NCBI GenBank assembly: GCA_021784535.1 | Contig: JAJYHW010000031.1 | Span: 1-28,874 of the forward strand | DNA length: 28,874 nt | DNA from: a bacterium | GTDB lineage: Bacteria; Patescibacteriota; Microgenomatia; Levybacterales; UBA12049 | Reading direction: 5' to 3' | Shown: positions 1-6,494 of the stretch, piece after piece | Position numbering within the stretch: the first letter of the stretch is position 1 | Layout: every line of letters begins with the position of its first letter | Notes under the pieces: model-generated | The model's database searches: none | Seen by the model: only the letters and a program-made list of their open reading frames with translations | Told to the model about the DNA's origin: nothing | Made by a program: the position numbers and the translations under genes

Positions 1-102
1 TAAGAAAGAAAAAAAAGTAAGCAACTATTGTTTGGCAATTCATTCTCCATTTTTTGTTTTCATGCCTAATTTGTTTTTAGTAAATCCTTATCAGGAATGA
101 GA

Positions 103-164
103 TCATAAGGTTATCCCATGAGTGCCACAAAAGGTAGTAATTAGCATCATTAACATTTCCTCCT
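103..164 (-). other. Strong SD-like site before a 15-codon ORF; start of window otherwise empty
   Basis: Bases 1-180 hold no gene I can support. The one notable element is a perfect AGGAGG on the minus strand (159-164), 8 nt before an ATG at 150 that opens a 15-codon frame ending in TGA at 103. It lies about 30 nt downstream of the CxxC peptide gene. It could be a tiny translated peptide, a decayed gene start or chance. No function is proposed. Confidence 0.15.
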
Positions 165-180
165 ATGCTGCAAGTTTTAT

Positions 181-336
181 TTATCCAATATAATATTTGA
201 GGCAGTTGGTACACGCCGGGTCGCCGAAATGGGCGTTCATAAATTGTGTAAATGCTTCCTGTGCTTCTTTTTCAAATTTTTCTTGATCTTTTTCAGTTAC
301 TTCCTTTTTTTGTTGGTATTGTTGTGTTGTTTTCAT
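181..336 (-). CDS. 51-residue hypothetical peptide with a C-terminal CxxC motif
   Basis: This is a short minus-strand frame from ATG at 336 to TAA at 181. The first two thirds are very polar (Lys, Glu, Gln) and probably helical. The last third holds ACTNC, a CxxC pair at residues 42 and 45, followed by LKYYIG. A lone CxxC in so short a protein could bind a metal as a dimer or act in thiol exchange; neither is shown. The region upstream has TATAGT about 7 nt before the ATG and no Shine-Dalgarno site, the pattern seen at many other genes here. I do not recognise a family. Confidence that it is a real gene is moderate because the composition is protein-like and the start has a promoter-like box. 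Confidence 0.45.
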   Translation of the reverse strand: MKTTQQYQQKKEVTEKDQEKFEKEAQEAFTQFMNAHFGDPACTNCLKYYIG

Positions 337-459
337 AATGCTACTATACAGGGCGTTTTTCTCTTATGCTTGATAGCGTACTGACTTGATCCTGACAAAA
401 TAATACTAGCATGACAAAATGTAGTTATGCTTAATGAATTGTAATGCTCAACGGGATGT

Positions 460-468
460 TGTTATAAT
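460..468 (+). promoter_or_regulatory. Extended -10 promoter (TGT-TATAAT) for the small membrane protein
   Basis: A perfect TATAAT at 463-468 is preceded by TGT, an extended -10. It ends 6 nt before the GTG start at 475, so transcription should begin at or next to the start codon. No Shine-Dalgarno site lies in between. Confidence 0.6.
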
Positions 469-474
469 GAATAG

Positions 475-747
475 GTGAAGCAGAAATATTGGTTCAATGC
501 AAATAAGTCGGGATACGGGTGGCATCCGGCAAACTGGAAAGGGTGGGTTATCTTACTGCTTTATATAGCATTTCTTGTGCAGTCCTTTTTACAGGTTGAT
601 TCACAGTCGCATTCTGTGAGCGATACGCTAGCGAATTTCTTCCCTCGATTTTTACTTTTTTCTGCAATCCTTACGATTATTACGTATTTGAAAGGGGAGT
701 CGATTACCTGGGGAGCAAAAGGAAAAGAGCAGCATAAAATTCCTTAA
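475..747 (+). CDS. Small two-helix membrane protein, function unknown
   Basis: This 90-residue protein starts at GTG. After a polar, aromatic N-terminus (WFNANKSGYGWHPANWKGW) come two hydrophobic segments, about residues 24-38 and 58-72, and a short basic tail. The Tyr-Gly-Trp/Pro-x-x-Trp-x-Gly-Trp lead-in before the first helix is, from memory, recurrent in small uncharacterised bacterial membrane proteins. The GTG start is supported by the extended -10 placed 6 nt upstream. It stands alone, with its own promoter and a 192-nt spacer after it. It probably sits in the cytoplasmic membrane; the role is unknown. Confidence 0.7.
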   Translation: MKQKYWFNANKSGYGWHPANWKGWVILLLYIAFLVQSFLQVDSQSHSVSDTLANFFPRFLLFSAILTIITYLKGESITWGAKGKEQHKIP

Positions 748-771
748 ATGCCTGTTTCTTGAAGATACATC

Positions 772-790
772 TGTTGTCGAGTTTCGACAA
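772..790. promoter_or_regulatory. Perfect inverted repeat, operator-like (copy 1)
   Basis: TTGTCGA (774-780) and TCGACAA (784-790) are perfect 7-bp arms around GTT. The left side is preceded by TG, giving TGTTGTCGA. Another dyad with nearly the same left arm (TGTTGTCTA) and also a 3-nt centre is at 4854-4874. It lies about 10 bp upstream of the candidate -35 of the next gene. A dimeric repressor or activator site is the simplest reading. There is no T-run, so it is not a terminator. Confidence 0.45.
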
Positions 791-799
791 ATTTGTCTA

Positions 800-827
800 T
801 TGTGTTTTGTAAGAGTTTTGTTATAAT
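800..827 (+). promoter_or_regulatory. Candidate promoter upstream of the carbonic-anhydrase-like gene
   Basis: TTGTGT (800-805), a 16-bp spacer and a perfect TATAAT (822-827) form a plausible promoter. Its transcript would start near 834 and carry a leader of about 105 nt that contains the terminator-like hairpin at 909-935. The -35 is weak. Confidence 0.4.
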
Positions 828-908
828 CGTGTTAGAAATGAGAAAAGTTTTGTATTTTATGGCATTTTTTAAGATTTGCGTTATCAGTTAATCTGAGTTT
901 TTTTGAGG

Positions 909-935
909 ATCCGCCACTTGGCGGATTATTTTTTT
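909..935 (+). terminator. Rho-independent terminator-like hairpin directly before a start codon
   Basis: ATCCGCC (909-915) pairs perfectly with GGCGGAT (920-926) over a 4-nt loop and is followed by TATTTTTTT-type U-rich sequence. It ends only about 4 nt before the ATG at 940. It may terminate the transcript of the small membrane protein gene, or act as an attenuator in the leader that starts near 834. The T-run also resembles a -10 (TATTTT, 927-932) placed 7 nt before the ATG. Confidence 0.6.
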
Positions 936-939
936 CATT

Positions 940-1800
940 ATGATTACGTTACGACAAATAAAAAAGGAAATCCCTGGTATCAATCGTGTCCATCTACGTA
1001 GACCTATTGTAAACAAAATCACTCAGGATGTACCTACTCCTGAAGAATTGCAGCATACAATTAATTACGTTCGCAAAAATACAGTTACAGCAATGGAAGG
1101 CCGCAAATGTGTGGATGGCCGGTATCCACCAGATACTGCACGGGGTATGCTTGCTCGCGCAGGAGGTGACTGTGGCTATGTCATGGCGCTTATGGCAATT
1201 AACCGCAAGAAGAAATTGCAACTGACTCCTGAACAATGTTTTAATGCCGTCTATAAAGTTATTAGCCAAAAGTTGCATGGTGCATTTTGTATCCATACTG
1301 ACCATCATGCTGATCCAGACCATGAAGGATCAAATCATCAAATGCATCAGACGCTTATCGGCTGCGGTCATCTTTCTCAGGCAGCCTCACCACATTTGCT
1401 TCGTCAACCGTATGATGTCCAAAGCCATGATGTCAAAAAAATTATTGCTTATGCCAAAAATCTTGCTGATATTAGTGACACCGTTGAAATGATAAACTTG
1501 AATGGTGAGCATGCAGAACGAGGAGTATTAATTATTGATGATACTACTCACACCGTAAATGCCATGGATCCTAAGGAACATAAAATGTATTTTATTTATG
1601 ATAAAAAGCGCGATGAGGCATTTATGAAAAAATTGATTAAAGCGATGGCAATCCCAGGGGTTACTTTTGAAGATATGAAGAAGGAATCAGATATTCAACT
1701 TCATGCAACTCTCCATACTATCGCAAAAGGTCTCCCGATGTATACAGTCTCCTATAAAAATGCAGAACCTCAAGTACGCTACATAGCCACTATTAATTAG
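940..1800 (+). CDS. Possible carbonic-anhydrase-like metalloprotein (CxDxR motif)
   Basis: This soluble 286-residue protein has no signal peptide. It carries C57-V-D59-G-R61. That is the CxDxR signature of the Cys and the Asp/Arg dyad at the active site of beta-class carbonic anhydrases and of the related cadmium (zeta) class. Downstream are a His-rich stretch (H119, H122, H123, H128, H133, H136) and GCGH at 141-144, which could supply the His and second Cys of a Cys2-His site. In the known classes the third ligand follows the His by 3 residues (beta) or about 10 (zeta); here the partner His is not obvious. C57 and C142 are the best Cys pair. The second half (about 180-222) has a beta-rich segment with H191 and H214. 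No standard Shine-Dalgarno site is visible. If the call is right it would hydrate CO2; if not, it is an unknown Cys/His metal-binding protein. Confidence 0.4.
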   Translation: MITLRQIKKEIPGINRVHLRRPIVNKITQDVPTPEELQHTINYVRKNTVTAMEGRKCVDGRYPPDTARGMLARAGGDCGYVMALMAINRKKKLQLTPEQCFNAVYKVISQKLHGAFCIHTDHHADPDHEGSNHQMHQTLIGCGHLSQAASPHLLRQPYDVQSHDVKKIIAYAKNLADISDTVEMINLNGEHAERGVLIIDDTTHTVNAMDPKEHKMYFIYDKKRDEAFMKKLIKAMAIPGVTFEDMKKESDIQLHATLHTIAKGLPMYTVSYKNAEPQVRYIATIN

Positions 1801-1855
1801 CCTTTATCGGGGCATACGAGTAGTATTCCTTTTCCGTTATACATTTCACATGTGC

Positions 1856-2503
1856 TTAGTGAATATATGCTCCTTGTGAGGCTGTCGCTGAATAGGATGC
1901 GATCGGATAGGGTTGATAAAAAGAGCTGGAGATTTTCAGCTGTATTCCTGTTGTTTTTTTAAGCATATCTCTGCCGGTAAGGCTTCGAATTGCGGTTTTA
2001 GGGAAAAAAGTGAGACTGGTTGTGTTTTTTTGCAAATACGGATTAACGGTCAATGTAATGGTTGCAACCGTAGGCAAAGTTGGATTTGTACAGTCCTGGA
2101 GTATTCTTTTTGCCGGATCGGTAGGGCAGCGCAGCGTGTATGAAATTCTTCCTGAGTTGGGGTCGATTCGGTGAAACGCAATAACCGGTCTGGTAAAAAA
2201 TGTTCCGGGGTTTACGGAGTCAATCGTCACGATTTGCGGATTATAGGCAAGCTCTATCTGCACCAGTCCTGGATGAGGATTTGGATTATGGATGAGCACA
2301 GCAACGGTAATTGTCTGGCCGGTTTGAACGGATTGCTTTTCAGAGTTGAGAGAAAGCGATGTGTCAGGAGTGGTAAGCGATGTGACGGGAACATGTGGAA
2401 ACGATGCGATGACAGAGTCTGGTCTGAGGCCAAATTGTACATATAAAAGAGCTCCTGTGATAAGAAGAAGAAAAAAGAGCAGAGCGATTGTCGTTTTGGA
2501 CAT
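1856..2503 (-). CDS. Membrane-anchored cohesin-like domain protein
   Basis: The N-terminus has a single hydrophobic segment (about residues 5-24) after a short basic start, so it is an exported or signal-anchored protein. Residues about 49-190 read as a cohesin-like beta-sandwich. They begin with SLSLNSEKQSVQTGQTITV, then the typical 'x-x-x-ELAYNP-x-x-V-x-x-x-x-V-x-PGTFF' core at 83-104, and end with a strand 'TVATITLTV' at 145-153. Cohesin domains in cellulosomes bind dockerins; a dockerin-like tail occurs in the VWA protein at 6495-8114, so the two could be partners. C126 and C138 are close and could form a disulfide. The protein is short (215 residues), with one module. TATAAT on the minus strand (2510-2515) ends 6 nt before the ATG. 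The 51-nt gap to the upstream gene and the separate -10 suggest independent transcription. Confidence 0.6.
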   Translation of the reverse strand: MSKTTIALLFFLLLITGALLYVQFGLRPDSVIASFPHVPVTSLTTPDTSLSLNSEKQSVQTGQTITVAVLIHNPNPHPGLVQIELAYNPQIVTIDSVNPGTFFTRPVIAFHRIDPNSGRISYTLRCPTDPAKRILQDCTNPTLPTVATITLTVNPYLQKNTTSLTFFPKTAIRSLTGRDMLKKTTGIQLKISSSFYQPYPIASYSATASQGAYIH

Positions 2504-2509
2504 ATAGCT

Positions 2510-2515
2510 ATTATA
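2510..2515 (-). promoter_or_regulatory. -10 box TATAAT of the cohesin-like gene
   Basis: The minus strand reads TATAAT and then 6 nt to the ATG at 2503. No Shine-Dalgarno site lies between. This predicts a leaderless transcript. Confidence 0.5.
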
Positions 2516-2554
2516 AAATATTCAGTGCATGTTGAGCAAAGGGAATATATGGAT

Positions 2555-4765
2555 CTATGGAGCGACTTCCTGCGATATCGTTTGTTGTACTCTGACAAAT
2601 TCAGGAAGATTGAAGAGAAAATCAAGACGTTTCGTTATCTGCAGCGTAGGGTCTATCGCGTTGAATTGACATAGATTACGGTTATTTACCAGTGTTCCTC
2701 CTGTCTGCCCCGCATTTGCGATAATTTCTCCCTGAACATTGAGCCTGAGATCAGGACATATGTTACTACTATTGATGATAAATGATTTTCCTGCGCTGAA
2801 TATCCCTTCCAGATCCGGTGCAGGTGAATTGGCATTGCTTCCGACGTTGGATAAGACGATAATATTGCCTGAGGTAGCAAAAATTGCAGTTGAAGAAGTC
2901 GGGATGTTGATATTGCCATTGATGGTCAGATTCCCGTTAATGAGAAAAATATAGTTTTGATTGACTGGAAAATTGTAGCTATTTAGGATAACATTGCCAT
3001 TGGCAGTATAGATTCCATGAGGCAATTTGCCCGGAAGCGTACAATTGGCGATTGTGCAGACTGTTGAGAGAGATGTTTGCATGATGCCTGCTGATTGGGC
3101 TTTGGCAGAAAGGGCAGAGTAAGAGGTATAGGTTTTGTTTTGTTCTCCAGTATAATACGTTTCAGGATATTGCGAACCGCCAACGACCTGTTTTGTTGAT
3201 GAGGCATTGCCGTTACCAAATTGCGCATCAACAGAACCCGTAAAGATATCTCCTGGTGTCGTGCAGGATCCGTTTGTGATAATTGCTGATTGCCCCGCGG
3301 GTTCCTGATTGTTAAACCCACTATCATTGCGGATATCTCCACAGACTGACTGCATCCACGGCACATTATTGATGATACCGAAATTTAGATTGGTAATATT
3401 TCCATTGGAACATGATGCGCCAGGTGCTCCGTTGGTAGAACAAGGAGTGCCTGGGTGTACCACGTATGTAGGCGGAATGCTGTTCAGCGGTGTTGTCATA
3501 TAATATTTTGTCGGTAGAGATGTATAAGATACGTATACATCTCCCGAGATAACATTACTAATCGTATATGTGCCTGTTTGTTGATCTATGCTAACGGTAG
3601 GCTTTACGCTGCTTACTGGAGGATACTTCTCAGAGACGGTAATCATAGAAGGGCTTAGTGTGAAATTATTTTCATTATTATCTTTCAATGTATCAGCATT
3701 TGAATCTACAAAAATATTACCACGAATAGTATATACTGGTTGACAGGTTCCTCCGAAGCATCCCCATGATGGGACAGTGCAAGTAAATAGTGTACAGGCT
3801 TGATTTGCTGCTGCTTTAGGTATGCAGGCACCCCCGCTACTCAAACTTGTATAATTGCATGTTCTATAGGCATTGTTTGCATAACAAGTTGTATTTACGC
3901 CGATATGATCACAGATGGGGCTGCAGGATTCGACATTGCACCATGGTATACATTGACCATTACGACAAACATGAGGTCCACTACAAGTATTTACTGTTCG
4001 ATATTCTGTCGGGGCAGAGTGAGAAATGCAAGCACCACCTCCGGGTATCGAAGTGAAATTACAAGTTCGATGTTCATTATTGTTACTGCAGCTATTAGTA
4101 GCGATAGACCAAGCACCGCATGATATGATTGAACACCATGGTATACATTTACCATTACGACAAACATGAGGTCCACTACAATTATTTATCGTTTTGTATT
4201 GAGTTGGCGCACGGCTTCGTACACAAGGTCCTCCTCCCGGAGTCTTTGTATAGGTACACGTTCGAGACATATTATTTTTATTGCAGGTATTTGGTGGAGT
4301 AGTCCAAGGATTACATGTCTCAATGGAGCACCAAGGTTCACAATATGCGCCGTTCGCTCCGGTTCTTGGATAACATACGCCTGGACTGCCACAATTATTG
4401 GAAGTTCCATAGTTATAATAGGAATTGGTCGTGCAGTTGGAATTTGTGTGGGTGCAGTATTGATAATCATTGCCGTTAGCACAGGTATTATAAGGATAGT
4501 ACCAACCCGTACAGTTTGTATGTGCGTTACATGTTATGGGTACGCAGCAGTTTGCTCCACTAACGGTACCGCAATATGTGGGTCCGTCATTTGTCGTATT
4601 GGCAGGGCATGTTGCTGCACATGTTCCTCCTATTGACCCACATGATACTTTTGCGTAGCAAATGCCCACATGGAATGGAAATTTTAAAGGAAGTACTGTA
4701 TTTTGAGTAAAAAGAAGTGTTAATAGAAATATTGTTATTGCAAGAATAACTCTGATAGAACTCAT
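2555..4765 (-). CDS. Large secreted Cys-rich repeat protein with a C-terminal beta-helix-like region
   Basis: The N-terminal hydrophobic segment (about residues 6-27) marks export. Residues 36-145 are dense in Cys, Asn and Thr. Three tandem modules of about 65 residues follow (about 145-210, 210-275, 275-342), each opening with PWC(S/N)(I/V)xxC. The first two also share R-T-C, P-G-G-G-x-C, A-P-T-x-Y and CSGPHVCRNG. Their regular Cys spacing suggests disulfide knots, so the protein likely folds outside the membrane. Residues 345-420 (YTIRGNIFVDSNADTLKDNNE...) resemble an SdrD B-like or Cna B-like Ca-binding beta domain. The rest, especially 580-700 (GNVILNSYNF, GNLTINGNINI, GNIIVL, LEGIFSAGKSFII), looks like a short right-handed beta-helix. 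It may be an adhesin or cell-surface fibre; no enzymatic motif is seen. The promoter is at 4772-4800. Confidence 0.65.
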   Translation of the reverse strand: MSSIRVILAITIFLLTLLFTQNTVLPLKFPFHVGICYAKVSCGSIGGTCAATCPANTTNDGPTYCGTVSGANCCVPITCNAHTNCTGWYYPYNTCANGNDYQYCTHTNSNCTTNSYYNYGTSNNCGSPGVCYPRTGANGAYCEPWCSIETCNPWTTPPNTCNKNNMSRTCTYTKTPGGGPCVRSRAPTQYKTINNCSGPHVCRNGKCIPWCSIISCGAWSIATNSCSNNNEHRTCNFTSIPGGGACISHSAPTEYRTVNTCSGPHVCRNGQCIPWCNVESCSPICDHIGVNTTCYANNAYRTCNYTSLSSGGACIPKAAANQACTLFTCTVPSWGCFGGTCQPVYTIRGNIFVDSNADTLKDNNENNFTLSPSMITVSEKYPPVSSVKPTVSIDQQTGTYTISNVISGDVYVSYTSLPTKYYMTTPLNSIPPTYVVHPGTPCSTNGAPGASCSNGNITNLNFGIINNVPWMQSVCGDIRNDSGFNNQEPAGQSAIITNGSCTTPGDIFTGSVDAQFGNGNASSTKQVVGGSQYPETYYTGEQNKTYTSYSALSAKAQSAGIMQTSLSTVCTIANCTLPGKLPHGIYTANGNVILNSYNFPVNQNYIFLINGNLTINGNINIPTSSTAIFATSGNIIVLSNVGSNANSPAPDLEGIFSAGKSFIINSSNICPDLRLNVQGEIIANAGQTGGTLVNNRNLCQFNAIDPTLQITKRLDFLFNLPEFVRVQQTISQEVAP
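3939..4181. repeat. Long direct repeats encoding the Cys-rich modules
   Basis: Bases 3956-3986 and 4151-4181 are an exact 31-bp direct repeat, period 195 bp, which is exactly 65 codons. The match extends left to 3939 and 4134 with few differences. The near identity at DNA level means the module was duplicated recently or is kept uniform by recombination, so copy number could vary between strains. Confidence 0.8.
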
Positions 4766-4771
4766 ATAATA

Positions 4772-4800
4772 AGCGTACAGAAGTAAAAGATGCGTGTCAA
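4772..4800 (-). promoter_or_regulatory. Promoter of the Cys-rich protein gene
   Basis: The minus strand has a consensus TTGACA (plus-strand 4795-4800), a 17-bp spacer and TACGCT (4772-4777), which ends 6 nt before the ATG at 4765. The perfect -35 may compensate for the weak -10. A second possible minus-strand promoter (TTGTCT, 16 bp, TATTAT; 4845-4872) overlaps the dyad at 4854-4874. Confidence 0.55.
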
Positions 4801-4853
4801 TATGCCTAAGAAGGGTATTAGTAGAAAAAAGTAATTTTTATAGGATAATAGTA

Positions 4854-4874
4854 TGTTGTCTATATTAGACAACA
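4854..4874. promoter_or_regulatory. Perfect inverted repeat, operator-like (copy 2)
   Basis: TGTTGTCTA (4854-4862) and TAGACAACA (4866-4874) are perfect 9-bp arms around TAT. It lies between the divergent Cys-rich protein and lipoprotein genes and overlaps the -35 of a possible minus-strand promoter. It shares its arm pattern with the dyad at 774-790. There is no T-run, so an operator is more likely than a terminator. Confidence 0.5.
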
Positions 4875-4960
4875 AAGTACGTAATATTGTGCAATTTTAT
4901 TTTATTCTTTATATCGCAATATCAATCCAAACCCAATATGTGCATATGTCATTTTGACTC

Positions 4961-4990
4961 TTGACAAAAGAGCATGCTAAGGTATATAGT
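4961..4990 (+). promoter_or_regulatory. Promoter of the lipoprotein gene
   Basis: TTGACA (4961-4966), an 18-bp spacer and TATAGT (4985-4990) predict a start of transcription near 4997. The -35 sits in a small dyad (CTCTT 4958-4962, AAGAG 4968-4972). The promoter covers an upstream in-frame ATG at 4974, so translation must start at 5007. Confidence 0.65.
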
Positions 4991-5006
4991 ATCACAAGTT
5001 ATTATT

Positions 5007-5504
5007 ATGGGAAAAGAAGGAAGATCAAAATTTTTACCAAAAGCTGCTGCTCTCGTAGGAATAGGGGGGGCATTGATTGCCGCATGTGGTCCAGAGCAGC
5101 CTGAGAGGGTAGGCTCATCTGTAAAAGTTACTGCTCCAGCAACAGGTAGAAGTGAAACTCCTTCTTCGCCAACTGCAACTAAATCTCCGGATGCATGTCC
5201 ATCTCCAACAACGCCATTAAAAGATGTAGATAATCTTGCTACTGGAAAAGGTTTTGTAGTTGCTCTGAAGCCAAACCAAGTGGTAATACAGCAATATTAT
5301 GTACCTGCAGGAGCAAATTATGTAGGTATAGATCGAATACTAGGTGCGAGTCTTTATATAAGAAAAGGAACAGATGTAAAAAAAGGAGAAGTTTTAAGAG
5401 AACTCTTAAGAGCTAAAAAAGCAAAGCCAACGGATGTCTACCTTAGGGGTATAACAACTCGATTTGGCGGGTTTGTTGATGGTGTATGCTACCCGAAAAA
5501 ATAA
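5007..5504 (+). CDS. Small predicted lipoprotein, function unknown
   Basis: From ATG 5007 the protein has 165 residues: a basic start (MGKEGRSKF), a hydrophobic stretch (ALVGIGGALIA) and the lipobox-like LIAAC with the Cys at about residue 27. It should be lipid-anchored after signal peptidase II cleavage. A Pro/Thr/Ser-rich linker (about 34-66) leads to a compact domain (about 75-165) with KGFVVALKPNQVVIQQYYVPAG and RKGTDVKKGEVLRELL, ending in a single Cys. I do not recognise this domain. An in-frame ATG at 4974 is rejected because it lies inside the promoter. It is the only plus-strand gene in this surface island and is divergent from the Cys-rich protein gene. Confidence 0.6.
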   Translation: MGKEGRSKFLPKAAALVGIGGALIAACGPEQPERVGSSVKVTAPATGRSETPSSPTATKSPDACPSPTTPLKDVDNLATGKGFVVALKPNQVVIQQYYVPAGANYVGIDRILGASLYIRKGTDVKKGEVLRELLRAKKAKPTDVYLRGITTRFGGFVDGVCYPKK

Positions 5505-5545
5505 CTATTTTCCCTCTCTATTGAAGTTTTTCCCTCTGGTTTAAT

Positions 5546-6427
5546 TTATCGTAAGAGATAGACAATTGATTTGTATTGTGTCGCGGTTGCTACGGTGTTC
5601 CACACAAATTCTCCTTGATCGCCTTTCGGAATTTCATAAATAAGATACCGGTTTTTTATAATACTCCCATTTGTTGATGAAAGTGCGTACAGCGATGTTT
5701 TGCCGGGTATCGTAATTTTTTTATTGGCGTTTGGGATTTTTCCTTTCGTATCTGCTGTTTGAAGTGGATATCCTGATGCTTCAGTATAATAAAAATTACC
5801 CGGCAAATAAGCAGGGCTGGTTCCTGAATAGCTCTCCGCAAAATCAATTTCCAGGTACTGTGTCCCGGGATCGGGCTTATCGCCAGATACGACAGGATTT
5901 TGTATCACTTTTTCTATCCATAACGTAAACCCGTCAAAAGACGCCGCTTTTCCCAGAGGGACCTGGTAGGTGTCTCCAGATGGAGTAACGATGGGAGGGA
6001 GAGGAGCATTGGTTCCAGATACTGGTTGGAGAGTTGAATGATATGGACTTGGACTATGTTGAGGAAATGGATTTGATTTGAATTCGAGCCGGTAAAAAAT
6101 AAATGCTTCAATAATAATCCAAAAAGCAATAAAAATGATAATTGCTATAGTACGGTTTGCTTTATATCCACTCAGCTGGTTACCGCTAGCATCTCTGAGA
6201 TTATTGGTTAAAAGCAGTAATTGGTCAACAAACGCCCATATTCCCAGTCCTCCAAGCGTAATGAGTTTGATAATTCCTAATGTTTTATATCCCAAATAAA
6301 ATCTGTCAGCTCCGAAAATCCCCAAAAATTGTGAGAGCAGATATGCAGTTAAAAAAGACTTACCGGATGCTGCCGGTGCGGAATAGGATTGATCAGATTG
6401 TGTTGAGAATTGCGGTATGGTCTCCAT
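5546..6427 (-). CDS. TM2-domain membrane protein with extracytoplasmic domain
   Basis: Residues about 22-75 match the TM2 family: a first helix (KSFLTAYLLSQFLG), the conserved turn GADRFYLGY at 39-47 and a second helix ending in DQLLLL. A third hydrophobic helix lies at about 94-112. After a Pro/Ser-rich linker (120-150) comes a C-terminal domain (about 155-293) with alternating strands, resembling the Ig-like extracellular domains of DUF4352-type proteins; this part is inferred. It probably sits in the membrane with the C-terminal domain outside. The gene ends 41 nt from the end of the converging lipoprotein gene. TAAAAC (6434-6439, minus) is a weak -10 candidate 6 nt before the ATG. The biological role is unknown. 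Confidence 0.65.
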   Translation of the reverse strand: METIPQFSTQSDQSYSAPAASGKSFLTAYLLSQFLGIFGADRFYLGYKTLGIIKLITLGGLGIWAFVDQLLLLTNNLRDASGNQLSGYKANRTIAIIIFIAFWIIIEAFIFYRLEFKSNPFPQHSPSPYHSTLQPVSGTNAPLPPIVTPSGDTYQVPLGKAASFDGFTLWIEKVIQNPVVSGDKPDPGTQYLEIDFAESYSGTSPAYLPGNFYYTEASGYPLQTADTKGKIPNANKKITIPGKTSLYALSSTNGSIIKNRYLIYEIPKGDQGEFVWNTVATATQYKSIVYLLR

Positions 6428-6494
6428 ATATCTGTTTTAAGCATAAACTAAGTAAGCGTAAGAATACAAGATGATTTTTATTGTTACCTATTGT

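Noticed and set aside
994..1323. Minus-strand 109-codon ORF
   Set aside because: It lies wholly within the 940-1800 gene, whose Cys/His motifs and domain structure are more convincing.
4166..4636. Plus-strand 156-codon ORF
   Set aside because: It is the antisense shadow of the Cys-rich repeat protein; its composition (many Ile, Arg, Thr) is typical of a shadow and it has no promoter.
4974..5006. Upstream ATG of the lipoprotein
   Set aside because: It lies between the -35 and -10 of the promoter, and would put 11 residues before the basic start of the lipoprotein signal.
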